The notes under the pieces were generated by a model that was not told the DNA's origin, made no database searches, and was given only the letters and a program-made list of their open reading frames with translations. Shown in pieces: positions 47,834 to 56,205 of a stretch of DNA of 64,000 bases; position 1 is the stretch's first letter; every line of letters begins with the position of its first letter. The DNA comes from Meiothermus ruber DSM 1279 (lineage in GTDB: Bacteria > Deinococcota > Deinococci > Deinococcales > Thermaceae). The DNA lies in contig NC_013946.1 of assembly GCF_000024425.1 (NCBI RefSeq), positions 434,001 through 498,000 of the forward strand. Reading direction: 5' to 3'. The position numbers and the translations under genes are program-made.

Positions 47834-48099
47834 GACGCTTCTCCTTGGTGGTCTCGCTCGAGAATCAGGGTGGCCTCGTGGTAGAGGGCCTCGGGCACCC
47901 AGAGGCTCACATCCCCGGTGTAGGTGCCCATGTAGGCTTCGGGCAGGCTAAAGGGGGTCTCGAGGTGAACCGGAATCTGGTGCACTTCCAGCCGGGCCTT
48001 GAGCCCCTCGGCCACCACCCTGGGGGCCGATAGGAACAGCACGTACGACACTTCCCCAATCCGGCGACGGGGGAGGGAGGGGTCTACTGCATCATTCAT
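47830..48099 (-). CDS. DUF2007-like small protein
   Basis: An 89-residue protein. [32 protein letters not shown], then [17 protein letters not shown], fits the DUF2007 (putative signal-transducing, ferredoxin-like) pattern of strand-helix-strand plus a final helix. The stop overlaps the glk start, so the pair is co-translated. Function unknown. Confidence 0.6.
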   Translation of the reverse strand: MNDAVDPSLPRRRIGEVSYVLFLSAPRVVAEGLKARLEVHQIPVHLETPFSLPEAYMGTYTGDVSLWVPEALYHEATLILERDHQGEAS

Positions 48100-48235
48100 C
48101 GGCTAACAGCATAACAGCGTCAATACCCCAAGATTATCTAGCCCCGTCCCCTGGCCTGTCGCTGCGAACCGGGTTTTCCCGTTCGAACACGTGCCGGGGG
48201 CCCCAGGATGAGGGGGAAATTGGTGCTGGAGCACG

Positions 48236-48241
48236 TAGACT
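48236..48241 (+). promoter_or_regulatory. -10 box of comM (leaderless type)
   Basis: TAGACT is 7 bases before the comM ATG. Confidence 0.45.
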
Positions 48242-48248
48242 GAAGGGC

Positions 48249-49292
48249 ATGTTGGCGCAGGTACGCACCTACAGTCTGTTCGGCCTCGAGGCCCAGCCCA
48301 TCACGGTCGAGGTGGATGTTTCGCAGGGCATGCCTTTCTATGCGGTGGTGGGCCTGCCCGACAAGGCCGTGGAGGAGTCGCGCGAGCGGGTGCGGGCGGC
48401 CCTCAAGAACGCCGGGTTTCCCTACCCCCAGGGGCGGGTGGTGATCAACCTGGCCCCGGCCGAGCTGCGCAAAGAAGGCACCCACTACGACCTGCCCATC
48501 GCGCTGGGGCTGCTCTGTGCGCAGGGGGTCATTCCGCTCGAGGCCCTGCAAGGCTTTGCGGCGGCGGGTGAGCTGGGCCTGGACGGTGAGCTGCGCGCGG
48601 TGCCCGGCGCGGTGAACCTGGCGTTGGGGGCCTACCAGGAGGGCTACCGACTCCTGATGCCCCAGGCCTCGGCCCAGGAGGCCGCCCTCATCGAGGGGGT
48701 GCAGGTGTTTGGGGCGGCCCACCTGGCCCAGGTGGTGCGCTTCTTGCAAGGCCAGGAAGACCTGGCCCCCGCCCGTCCCAGCCCGGAGCCTGAACCTGCT
48801 GAAGCAGCCCTCGACCTGCTGGACGTGAAGGGCCAGGCCAAGGCCAAGCGGGCCCTGGAAATTGCCGCAGCCGGCGCCCACCACCTGCTCATGACCGGTA
48901 CCCCCGGCTCGGGCAAGACCATGCTGGCCAAGCGCATGGTGGGGCTGCTCCCACCCTTGCAAAACCAGGAGGCGCTCGAGGTCACCCGTATTCATTCCGC
49001 TGCTGGACGGCTCTTGCGCGGTCTGATCCGAACCCCGCCCTTCCGCAGCCCCCACCACACCGTCTCCGACGCGGGCCTGATTGGCGGGGGCACCATCCCC
49101 AAACCCGGTGAGATTTCCCTGGCCCACCGGGGGGTGCTCTTCCTGGACGAGTTCCCCGAGTTTTCCCGCGATGCCCTGGAGGTGCTGCGCCAGCCCCTGG
49201 AGGACGGGGTGGTGACCATCTCGCGGGCCCGGGCCAGCTTCACCTATCCCGCGCGGTTTTTGTTGATTGCGGCCATGAACCCCTGCCCGTGT
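48249..49292 (+). pseudogene. comM: comM (YifB/Mg-chelatase-like AAA+ helicase), 5' part interrupted by a mobile element
   Basis: About 348 codons match ComM: N-terminal [42 protein letters not shown], Walker [32 protein letters not shown], Walker [12 protein letters not shown] and IAAMNPCPC. The family then continues with Gly and a further 150 or so residues including the sensor and C-terminal domain, but here the frame departs after the Cys at 49290-49292 and ends at 49409 in unrelated sequence. ComM is a branch-migration helicase of natural transformation. The rest of the gene is not in the window. Confidence 0.92.
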
Positions 49293-50778
49293 GAGGTGCA
49301 ATCTGCCCGAACCGGTAATGTACTTCAACTTCAACTTCTCCCTTCCCTGGCCGTACCGTCACCCTTTCTACCAGCTCCCGCGCCACCGCCTGTTTCTCTT
49401 CCAGGGTAAGGCGGTCAAGCCGATCGTGCAGGTGGGCCGAGAGGCTCTCCAGGGAGTGAAGGGCTACCTTGCGCTGGCGCTCGACGATGGAACGCTGCCG
49501 GGCTGATTCCACGCTCGCCTGGACTTCCCGGACGCGGGCGTCCAGATCCTCGAGGCGGGCGTAGTAGGTTTCCTTTTCCATCCCTCCCTCAAGATAAAGA
49601 TCCAGCAGGCGGGCCCGGGCTTCGAAGAGGGCCTGCAAGCGTCTTTCCAGCAGGGAGACTTCATGGCTTTCCGGGGACTCCTCATTTATGAAAGCCTGCA
49701 AGGCCTCGCCAGGGTTGAGCAGGAAGGAGCGGATGTCGTGCCAGATCCTCTCTTCCAGGTCTGCCCTGCGCACGTGCGGAGCGGTACATCTCATCTCAGG
49801 AATGGGAGACGCCTGACGGTTGGTTCGCCCCACGCACGCGTAGTAGTCGGCTGATCCGACGTAAGCGCGCCCGCACATCCCGCAGCGGATAAGCCCCTTT
49901 AGCAGGTACACGCTCCTCGCGTTGCGGGTAGCGAAGAGAGCGTTACGGGTTAGCTGCTCCTGTACAGCTTCGAAAAGGGTAGGTTCCACGATGGGAGGCA
50001 CTGCCACCTTCACCAACTCTGGCTGGGGTTTGGTGGTGCGCTTACCATAGGTGTACTCGCCAATATAGGTGCGGTTCTTGAGGATTCTCAGTACCCCACC
50101 ACCGCGCCAGACTCCGGCAGTGCGCTTACCACGTACCCCTCGACCGTCTCGACGGTACTTGGGGGGGATTCCCAGTCGATTGAGTTCCTGGGCTACCCGC
50201 TCGGTGCTCCAGCCCCGTTCGGCCACCCAGGCAAACATCTGCTGCACCACCGCCGCCTCCTCGGGCAAAGGAGCCAGGCGACCGTCTTCGACGGTGTAGC
50301 CATAGGGCACGATGCCACCGAGGTACTTTCCCATCCGGGCAGCTTTGTGCATGCCCAGGCGGCTGCGTTCGGCAAAGGTGTCGCGCTCCCACTCAGCGAA
50401 GACGGCCATGATCCCCAGCACCGCCTTGCCGATGGGGGTGGTGGTGTTGATATTCGGCTCGGAGTAGCTCATGAGTCCCACCCCACACCGCTCCAGCCGC
50501 TCGATGAGGTCGTAGGCCAGGCGCACCTTGCGGGCCAGGCGGTCAAGGCGATAGACCAGCACCACCATAAAACGCTTCTCCTGAGCATCCGCGAGCAGGC
50601 GGGTCAGGGCAGGCCGATCCTCCTGGGCTCCTGAGTAGCCGGGGTCGGTGTAGGTTTTGACCACCTCATACCCCAGAGCTTCGGCCCAGCGCGTGAGCAC
50701 CTCCTGCTGAGCCTCGAGGGAGTAGCGCTCGACCTGCTCCTCGGTGGAAACACGGGTATAGAGAGCGCAAAGCTTCAT
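49240..50778 (-). CDS. Large serine recombinase (integrase)
   Basis: 512 residues. The resolvase domain has catalytic S11 (YTRVSTEEQ), and [19 protein letters not shown] and [17 protein letters not shown] supply the conserved Arg residues. The recombinase domain follows ([28 protein letters not shown]), then a zinc ribbon ([11 protein letters not shown] plus two later Cys) and a coiled coil (about 380-470). It integrates and excises the element. The ATG overlaps the repressor stop (ATGA). The last 17 or so codons lie in comM DNA beyond the junction, so its C-terminus would change on excision. Confidence 0.95.
   Translation of the reverse strand: MKLCALYTRVSTEEQVERYSLEAQQEVLTRWAEALGYEVVKTYTDPGYSGAQEDRPALTRLLADAQEKRFMVVLVYRLDRLARKVRLAYDLIERLERCGVGLMSYSEPNINTTTPIGKAVLGIMAVFAEWERDTFAERSRLGMHKAARMGKYLGGIVPYGYTVEDGRLAPLPEEAAVVQQMFAWVAERGWSTERVAQELNRLGIPPKYRRDGRGVRGKRTAGVWRGGGVLRILKNRTYIGEYTYGKRTTKPQPELVKVAVPPIVEPTLFEAVQEQLTRNALFATRNARSVYLLKGLIRCGMCGRAYVGSADYYACVGRTNRQASPIPEMRCTAPHVRRADLEERIWHDIRSFLLNPGEALQAFINEESPESHEVSLLERRLQALFEARARLLDLYLEGGMEKETYYARLEDLDARVREVQASVESARQRSIVERQRKVALHSLESLSAHLHDRLDRLTLEEKQAVARELVERVTVRPGKGEVEVEVHYRFGQIAPHTGRGSWPQSTKTARDR
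49284..49297. other. Left attachment junction (attL) of the inserted element within comM
   Basis: The point where comM stops matching lies at about 49290-49293, in TGCCCGTGTGAG. The large serine recombinase gene ends across it. The exact crossover dinucleotide cannot be fixed without the right end. Confidence 0.75.
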
Positions 50779-51491
50779 ACGTGACGGAACTCCCCGTGGA
50801 TGACACCCACCGGGACAGGGTACATAGCGGCTTTCTTACCGGAGGGGGGCTGGAGAGAGCCGTCCGGCAGGAGCCAGTACACCGCCCCCATCCCGCTGAC
50901 TGGCCGCACCAGCCGGGGCTCCGGGGGTAGGCGGTACAGCAGGGGTCGTCGGATTTCCTCGACGAAACCGAGCAGGGCGATGCCTCTCTCCCGGGCGGGT
51001 TTCCGCTCCACCACCAGCACCGAGCCCTCGACCAGGCTGAGATCCTCAGATCGAAGTACGTCCTGCTCCAGTATGGCCAGGAAGAAGTTGGTGTAGCTGG
51101 GCCGGGTGGGAAGCAATCGGGTGTCGAAATGGCTGCGCGTGGACGCTTCCTCCCCAGCACAGGCCAGGGTCAGCGATGAGTAGTAGGGCAGCGGGGTGAT
51201 GCCGGGGGCGGAAGGGGTGAACTCCTCGGTCGGGCCCTCCCCCAACAAAAAGTCTATGGAGGGGAGGTGAAGCGTGCGCAACAACGCGTGCAAACGGCCC
51301 ACGCTCACGTCCCTGAGGTCGTGATTGCCCTGCTCGAGTTTGGCGATCAGGGAAGGAGACACACCAGCAGCCAGGGCCAACGCCTCACGAGAGAGGCCCA
51401 GCTTTTCTCGCCTGGTCTGCAATAGTCGCCCCCAGTCAGGTGTGACGTTTTCAGGGGTAAGGGAGGCAGTACGGAAGCTTTTCTTAGGCAT
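50775..51491 (-). CDS. XRE-family repressor with CI/LexA-like C-terminal part
   Basis: A 238-residue protein. The helix-turn-helix at about residues 22-75 reads LQTRREKLGLSREALALAAG then VSPSLIAKLEQGN. The C-terminal half resembles the S24 fold by pattern (DLSLVEGSVLVVERK, RGIALLGFVEEI, YRLPPEP), but I do not see a clear catalytic Ser/Lys pair, so self-cleavage is doubtful. It is encoded with, and coupled to, the recombinase gene, and divergent from the Cro-like gene. TAAAAT stands 6 bases before its ATG on the minus strand. Confidence 0.85.
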   Translation of the reverse strand: MPKKSFRTASLTPENVTPDWGRLLQTRREKLGLSREALALAAGVSPSLIAKLEQGNHDLRDVSVGRLHALLRTLHLPSIDFLLGEGPTEEFTPSAPGITPLPYYSSLTLACAGEEASTRSHFDTRLLPTRPSYTNFFLAILEQDVLRSEDLSLVEGSVLVVERKPARERGIALLGFVEEIRRPLLYRLPPEPRLVRPVSGMGAVYWLLPDGSLQPPSGKKAAMYPVPVGVIHGEFRHV

Positions 51492-51509
51492 GGGAGTATT
51501 TTATTGCAT

Positions 51510-51521
51510 GTAATATATTGT
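51510..51521. promoter_or_regulatory. Operator O1 of the CI/Cro switch
   Basis: GTAATATATTGT, eleven of twelve bases identical to O2. It overlaps the -35 of the cro-side promoter. Confidence 0.7.
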
Positions 51522-51546
51522 CTTATAGAAGGTAATATATTACTAT
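51518..51546 (+). promoter_or_regulatory. Promoter of the Cro-like gene
   Basis: TTGTCT (51518-51523), 17 bases, TACTAT (51541-51546), 7 bases before the ATG at 51554: a leaderless promoter. O1 covers its -35 and O2 its -10. Confidence 0.65.
51532..51543. promoter_or_regulatory. Operator O2 of the CI/Cro switch
   Basis: GTAATATATTAC, a perfect 12-base palindrome. Its centre is exactly 22 bases (two helical turns) from that of O1. Confidence 0.75.
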
Positions 51547-51553
51547 CAAACCT

Positions 51554-51808
51554 ATGGAGCGCCCCAACATTATTCGCCGGTTGAGGAAGCAGGCGGGCCT
51601 CAGCCAGGAGGCGCTGGCGGTGGAAGCAGGGATCACCGTTTCGCTGCTGACAAAGTACGAGCGGGGCGAGGTGCGACGGCCCTCGCTGGTATGCAGCCGC
51701 AAGCTGGCCAGGGCGCTGGCACTGCGGCTGGGTGTGAGCGAGGAACGCCTGCTGATGCGGATCGCGGAGGAGTTCGAATGCCAGCCCAGCGACGACGCAT
51801 CCGCTTAG
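51554..51808 (+). CDS. Cro-like XRE-family HTH protein
   Basis: An 84-residue protein, almost all helix-turn-helix: IIRRLRKQAGLSQEALAVEAG then ITVSLLTKYERGEVRRPS, then helix 5 with ARALALRLGVSEERLL. It is divergent from the repressor over a 62-base switch region with two operators. Leaderless start at ATG 51554. It is the first gene of the element's rightward unit. Confidence 0.85.
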   Translation: MERPNIIRRLRKQAGLSQEALAVEAGITVSLLTKYERGEVRRPSLVCSRKLARALALRLGVSEERLLMRIAEEFECQPSDDASA

Positions 51809-51892
51809 TGCGTCACTACAGCGAAAGTGGAGATTTTTCTCATCTTGTCCGGCGAGCCCTGGAAATTGTGCTAGCGTCAGGAGATAACCAGG

Positions 51893-52333
51893 GTGCGCAG
51901 GGCGCACCAGAACACTATGCAAATGGAGAGAGACCTGTTTTTGCTGATACCCCGCCACAAGGGTTTGGCGTTGAGCCTTCCTGCGGGCAGGATCACGGAA
52001 CTGCTGCGCTTTGCTCAGGGGATGTTGGCACGACTCCCGGACACCAGACCTGCGCCGGATATCGCCGTCGAACTGGAAGGTATGGGGATGATGCTGCACC
52101 CGCTGGCCCTGCTCCCTGACCCGATCCGGGAGTTGCTGGAGATGACCGGCAGGGCCCGCTGTGTCTGTCAGGCGTTGGGCATTGAAATGGGCGGGCGGCT
52201 ACTGGTGTCTGTGGGGCTGGCGTGGCTTGAGGTTCAGGTCTGGCGCGGAGAGAGCCTGGAGGTGCTCTGCCACGAGCTGGAGGAAGAAACCGATGACGAA
52301 GGACGCCCTGACCCAGTCCATCGAGGACGTTGA
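51893..52333 (+). CDS. Unknown element protein
   Basis: A 146-residue soluble protein that I do not recognise. It is Leu-rich and helical in the middle (GRITELLRFAQGMLARLP, PDPIRELLEMTGRARCVCQALG), with an acidic end (CHELEEETDDEGR). GTG 51893 has AGGAG 9 bases before it; ATG 51917 is an alternative. It overlaps the next gene by 41 bases, which suggests coupling to replication functions. Confidence 0.55.
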   Translation: MRRAHQNTMQMERDLFLLIPRHKGLALSLPAGRITELLRFAQGMLARLPDTRPAPDIAVELEGMGMMLHPLALLPDPIRELLEMTGRARCVCQALGIEMGGRLLVSVGLAWLEVQVWRGESLEVLCHELEEETDDEGRPDPVHRGR

Positions 52334-53234
52334 CCTGCCTGCGCTGGTGGCCGAACTCTGGCCGGAGTCGGGGGCCAGGCCAGGGAAAGCGGGCATCTGT
52401 CGGGCGGTGTGGCGGGGGGACACGCACCCCTCGCTTTCGCTTTTTCAGGCGCGGGGGGTGTGGTTCTGGAAAGACCACGCCACCGGGGAGAGCGGCAATG
52501 CCTTTCACCTGCTTCTCAAGGCGGGGATGAGCAAGGAGGCGGCGGCGGCATTGCTCAAGGCCCGGGCCGGTAGCGGCGGCGGGGCCGTGACCCATGAGGC
52601 CAGCATCAAATGCCGAGCAAGCCCCCGCCCTGTGCGGGGCCTTACCCCGACGGAGAGGAGGGCCCTCGAGGCGGCCCAGCAGCGCCTCGACGAGGAGGCC
52701 ATACGCGGACGGGGCATCACCCTCGAGCAGGCCCGGCGGGTGGGGCTGGGCAAGAGCCGTCAGGGTGACCTGGTGATCCCCATCCTGGGGCCCACCGGGG
52801 AGGTGCAGGCCATCAAGGCCAGGCTGCGCGAGCCCAGGGAGGGTTTCCGCTACCGCTACCTGACCCCCGAGCGAGGGGCGCCCGCCTGGTACTCCCCCGG
52901 TTTCGGGCAGGATGCAGGCCGACCCGTGATCGTGATGGAGGGGGAGCTCAACGCCATCACCAGTTGGTTTGCCCTGGAGGGTCGGGCCGACCTGCTGGGC
53001 ATTCCCGGCGTGGAGGGCCGGGTGCCCTGGGAGGGCCTGACAGGCCGCCGGGTCTACCTCTATGCCGACGGAGACCCCGGCGGACGCAGGGCGATAGAGC
53101 GCTGGAAGGAGGAAGGGCAGGCTGGGGGAGTTGCGATGTTTGTCCTGGAACCCCTGGAGGGCGGACTCGACGCCTGTGAATACGCCGCCCGGTGGGGGCA
53201 GCAGGGTTTGGCCGGGCAACTGTTGCAGGAATAA
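52293..53234 (+). CDS. Primase-like protein: degenerate CHC2 zinc finger plus TOPRIM
   Basis: A 313-residue protein. Residues about 25-85 follow the DnaG zinc-finger pattern (WRGDTHPSLSLFQARGVWFWKDHATGESGNAFHLLLKAG), but the paired Cys ligands are absent. Residues about 205-290 form a TOPRIM domain with VIVMEGELNAITSW (catalytic Glu) and YLYADGDPGGRRAIERW (metal Asp pair). Such proteins pair with a helicase in phages and mobile elements, and the next gene is such an ATPase. GGAGGAAG precedes the ATG. The degenerate finger makes priming activity uncertain. Confidence 0.8.
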   Translation: MTKDALTQSIEDVDLPALVAELWPESGARPGKAGICRAVWRGDTHPSLSLFQARGVWFWKDHATGESGNAFHLLLKAGMSKEAAAALLKARAGSGGGAVTHEASIKCRASPRPVRGLTPTERRALEAAQQRLDEEAIRGRGITLEQARRVGLGKSRQGDLVIPILGPTGEVQAIKARLREPREGFRYRYLTPERGAPAWYSPGFGQDAGRPVIVMEGELNAITSWFALEGRADLLGIPGVEGRVPWEGLTGRRVYLYADGDPGGRRAIERWKEEGQAGGVAMFVLEPLEGGLDACEYAARWGQQGLAGQLLQE

Positions 53235-53278
53235 AAAATACACCCCACCCCGCCAGGTGGGATGCAAAGGAGTTCTGT

Positions 53279-55222
53279 ATGGTCAAGAGTATACCACCCG
53301 TACATCAAGACTTTATAAGCCCGGTAGAGCTTGAGGAGGTTCTGCCCGGCCATCCCCGCTACCGCATCCAGCAAGGGCGCATTGAGATGGCCCGGCTGGA
53401 AGGGCGGGGTGAGCATCGGACTGTTGTCTACGTGCCGCTTTGCAACTTTGCCTGTCGCATCCGGCGGGAGGTGCGCTACACGGATGGGGTGCAGGACGAG
53501 CTGCTGTTCGAGCTCGAGGGCTCCACCGCAGCCGGCCCCCTTCCGTCCGCCCGGGTGCGCTCGAGCGAGTTTGCTGCGATGCACTGGCCGGTGCGGGAGT
53601 GGGGGGCCCGGGCCATCGTGACGCCGGGACATGGGGTCAAAGACCATCTTCGCGCCGCCATCCAACACCTGAGCACCCCTGAGCAGGCCACGGTCTACGC
53701 CCACACCGGCTGGGTTCGGCAGGGCGGGGATTGGGTGTACCTGCACGCCGGGGGCGGCATCGGGCCGGAGGGCAGCGTGGAGGGCCTCGAGGTGGATCTC
53801 CCCCCCGAACTGAGCGGCTTCGCCCTGCCCCAACCGCCCACCGGCGAGGCCGAACCGGAGGCGCACCGGCGGCTGCTGGCAATGCTGGAGGCAGGCCCCC
53901 GGCGGGTCACCTGGCCCCTTTTGCTCTATGCCCTGGGAGCACCCATCAACCACCCGCTGGGCAGCCTGTACGTTGCCGGGCTGACCGGGGCCCGCAAGAC
54001 CAGCCTGGCCCTGCTGGTGCAGGCGTTGTGGGGGCACACTGCCCCGCACCCGCCGACGAACTGGGAGGGCACGGCGAACGCCCTGGAGGCCCTGGCCTTC
54101 GCGGCCAAGGATGCCCTGCTGCTGATTGACGACTACGCCCCCACCGGACATGAGGGCAAGCAGAAGGAGCTCCAGGGTAAGGCCGCCCGGATTCTGCGCA
54201 ACCAGGGCAACGCCACGGGGCGGGCGCGGATGCGCTCGGACGGACGGATGCAGCCCGACCGGGCCCCCCGGGGCAGCCTGCTGGTCACCGGCGAGGATCT
54301 GCCCCCCGGCCACAGCGTGCGGGCGCGGTGCCTGATCCTCGAGCTAACCCCGGGCGAGGTGAACCTGGAGGCGCTCACCCGGCTGCAAAACCAGGCGGCG
54401 GGGTTTCCCCTGGCCCTGGCCGCCTGGGTGCGCTGGCTGGCCGGGCGGCTGGAGGGGGTGCGGCAGCAGGTGCGGCTTCGCACCGGCGAGCTGCGCTCAT
54501 GCTATCCAGCCGCCCACGGACGCACCACCGACGCCCTGGCCCGGCTTCAGGCAGTGTGGGAGATCGTGCGGGCTTACTGGCTCGAGGTGGGGGTCATCTC
54601 CCCGGCGGAGGCGGAGCGGTTCACGCGGGAGGTGGAGGCCGTCCTGCATGAGGTGGGGGAGGCGCAGCAGGGCTACCAGAGCGACATGAACCCGGTGGAG
54701 CGCTTCATCCCGCTGGTGCTGGGGCTCCTGAGCAGCGGGCGGGCCCACCTGGGCAACCGCCATGACGCCCAGACCCCCCCTGCCGAACCCGAGCGGTGGG
54801 GCTGGCAGGCCCGGGCGGACGGGTGGGTGCCCCAGGGGCCGCTGGTGGGCTGGGTGGATGCCCAGGGCATATACCTGGAACCCACCGCCGCCTACGCCGC
54901 GCTGAACCGCCTGGCGGCGGAGAGCGGGGAGCCGCTCCCTACCCCCCGCACCCTGTGGAAGCGGTTGGGCGAGCGGGGGGTGATCCGCTCGCAACAGCGG
55001 GGTGGGCGGGTGCGCTACGGGGTGGGGGTGCGGATTCAGGGCACGACCCGTGACGTGGTGCAAATTCCAGGGGGTGTCCTCGCCAAAACTCCCAACAGTC
55101 CCAACATGGGGCAAAATACTGTCCTGGACGACACAAAAGACGTTGGGAGAAAACCGGCTGTTGGGAGTTCAGTTTGTCCCAACGGCGAGGGGGAGGTGGG
55201 GGCGTATGAGGTGGAACTCTAG
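53279..55222 (+). CDS. DUF927-type replicative helicase-like ATPase
   Basis: 647 residues. The core has Walker A GLTGARKTSLA at about 232-242, Walker B ALLLIDDYAPTGHEGKQ at about 280, then RMRSDGRMQPDRAPRGSLLVTGEDLP as sensor-like segment, all typical of DUF927 proteins in phages and integrative elements. The C-terminal 150 residues look like a winged-helix DNA-binding part (TPRTLWKRLGERGVIRSQQRGGRVRYG). AAAGGAG precedes the ATG. The iteron cluster starts inside the last 45 codons and continues past the stop. Confidence 0.85.
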   Translation: MVKSIPPVHQDFISPVELEEVLPGHPRYRIQQGRIEMARLEGRGEHRTVVYVPLCNFACRIRREVRYTDGVQDELLFELEGSTAAGPLPSARVRSSEFAAMHWPVREWGARAIVTPGHGVKDHLRAAIQHLSTPEQATVYAHTGWVRQGGDWVYLHAGGGIGPEGSVEGLEVDLPPELSGFALPQPPTGEAEPEAHRRLLAMLEAGPRRVTWPLLLYALGAPINHPLGSLYVAGLTGARKTSLALLVQALWGHTAPHPPTNWEGTANALEALAFAAKDALLLIDDYAPTGHEGKQKELQGKAARILRNQGNATGRARMRSDGRMQPDRAPRGSLLVTGEDLPPGHSVRARCLILELTPGEVNLEALTRLQNQAAGFPLALAAWVRWLAGRLEGVRQQVRLRTGELRSCYPAAHGRTTDALARLQAVWEIVRAYWLEVGVISPAEAERFTREVEAVLHEVGEAQQGYQSDMNPVERFIPLVLGLLSSGRAHLGNRHDAQTPPAEPERWGWQARADGWVPQGPLVGWVDAQGIYLEPTAAYAALNRLAAESGEPLPTPRTLWKRLGERGVIRSQQRGGRVRYGVGVRIQGTTRDVVQIPGGVLAKTPNSPNMGQNTVLDDTKDVGRKPAVGSSVCPNGEGEVGAYEVEL

Positions 55223-55496
55223 TGGGGTGTCCTATCGCCAGGAGTCCCAACAGTCCCAACAGGTTGATGGATTTGCGTGCTGGACGACGAAAAAGCGTTG
55301 GGAGAAGGGGCGGCTTGCAGGGGCAAAAACGGCGATTTTCTCCCAACGCACCGGAATCACGTCCAGCACGGGGAAAGAGGCTAATGAAGTGGGAGGTGGG
55401 GGGAGGACTGGCCCTACATCGGCAGATGGTGGGAAAATGCTGTTCAGGAAGTGGAAAGGGCGGTTCGGCGGGAAGAGGTGTTGGGAGTGTTGGGAG
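55089..55496. repeat. Iteron-like cluster, eleven GTTGGG/CCCAAC motifs
   Basis: Copies begin at 55089, 55098, 55142, 55159, 55176, 55244, 55253, 55297, 55340, 55479 and 55488. Three pairs are tandem with a period of exactly 9 bases. A CGTGCTGGAC/GTCCAGCACG inverted pair (about 55276-55379) lies in the same stretch. The gap between genes, 55223-55514, has no ORF with protein-like composition. Position beside primase and helicase genes suggests an origin or partition site. Confidence 0.7.
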
Positions 55497-55514
55497 TTCT
55501 GAACGGAGGGTGCG

Positions 55515-55871
55515 ATGAGTCCTTGGGGGGTGCTGCTACGGATGGTGCCGGAGGTGACGGCGAAGCTAAAGGGGCTGGGGTGTCGCAGGCTGCGGTGGTT
55601 GGTGGACGGGGAGGTGGTCTACTGGGCGCTGCTGGTGCCGGAGGAGGCCGACCTGGAGGCCCACGCCCGGTTTCCGGGGATGCCGCAGCAAAGCCTGGAG
55701 GGGTGGTTGAGGGAGTTGCTCGAGCGCTTCGAGGCGGGCTGGCCCCAGGCCCGGGTGGTGGAAATCCTGGGGGTCTGGCCTGACCGGTTGGAGCGGGTGG
55801 TGCGGGTATTCCCAAAGGGGCCGGGGGTTTCCCTTTCCGAGGAATGCTATGCTGATCCGTCCTCGGGCTAA
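55515..55871 (+). CDS. Unknown element protein (118 residues, first of two)
   Basis: A 118-residue protein, ATG 55515 with GGAGGG before it. It is helical at the ends, with VTAKLKGLGCRRLRWLVDGEVVYWALL, then an acidic segment and LERFEAGWPQARVVEILGVWP. I know no homologue. The 3' end overlaps the next gene by 23 bases in another frame. Confidence 0.55.
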   Translation: MSPWGVLLRMVPEVTAKLKGLGCRRLRWLVDGEVVYWALLVPEEADLEAHARFPGMPQQSLEGWLRELLERFEAGWPQARVVEILGVWPDRLERVVRVFPKGPGVSLSEECYADPSSG

Positions 55872-56205
55872 AATCGTGGCGCTCTCGCTCAGGATGCCGC
55901 CAGGGGCTATCGTGGTAAGGGCTTGCCACGATGCCGAGCTTTTCCTCTCGAGGCCCGTGGAGGCCGGGGGGGAGGTGTGGCGGGAGGTGCGGGTGCGGGA
56001 GCGGGAGGGCTTTCGTACCCTCTACGAGCTTGTGGCCGAGGGCAGGTTCGAGGAGCGGCTGTTGAAGAGCCGGGTGCAGTTCGAGAAAATACAAGAAGGT
56101 TCCAGGGTCTACTATGTGTGGCGGCTGGGCCGACCGCGTGGGGTGAGCGATAAGGAGGTGGACGGGCTTGATCTTGAAGCTGAACGGGATGATTGGCGAG
56201 CGTGA
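55849..56205 (+). CDS. Unknown element protein (118 residues, second of two)
   Basis: ATG 55849 with GAGGA before it. A small alpha/beta protein with alternating Arg/Glu: VEAGGEVWREVRVREREGFRTLYELVAEGRFEERL. The end is acidic. It overlaps both neighbours (23 and 38 bases), so the unit 55515-56416 is one transcript. Function unknown. Confidence 0.55.
   Translation: MLIRPRAKIVALSLRMPPGAIVVRACHDAELFLSRPVEAGGEVWREVRVREREGFRTLYELVAEGRFEERLLKSRVQFEKIQEGSRVYYVWRLGRPRGVSDKEVDGLDLEAERDDWRA

Noticed and set aside
48150-48240. TTCGAA-containing hairpin upstream of comM as a tRNA remnant or integration site
   Set aside because: Only a T-loop-like word is present and no acceptor or anticodon stem. The element clearly sits inside comM instead.
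49293-49409. The tail of the comM frame as a real C-terminus
   Set aside because: The codons after 49292 are antisense to the recombinase 3' end and match nothing in the ComM family.
51993-54313. Long minus-strand frames (424 and 417 codons) opposite the primase and DUF927 genes
   Set aside because: Pro/Gly/Arg-rich products and no ribosome sites. Both sense genes have clear motifs.
55089-55496. Could the tandem 9-base repeats be a CRISPR array?
   Set aside because: The units are 9 bases, in both orientations, with no regular spacers and no cas genes. The pattern fits iterons.
55002-55518. Two overlapping open frames (166 and 98 codons) across the iteron cluster
   Set aside because: The products repeat Trp/Gly/Arg-rich words dictated by the DNA repeats, with no start signals of note. 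I treat the DNA as a repeat region instead.
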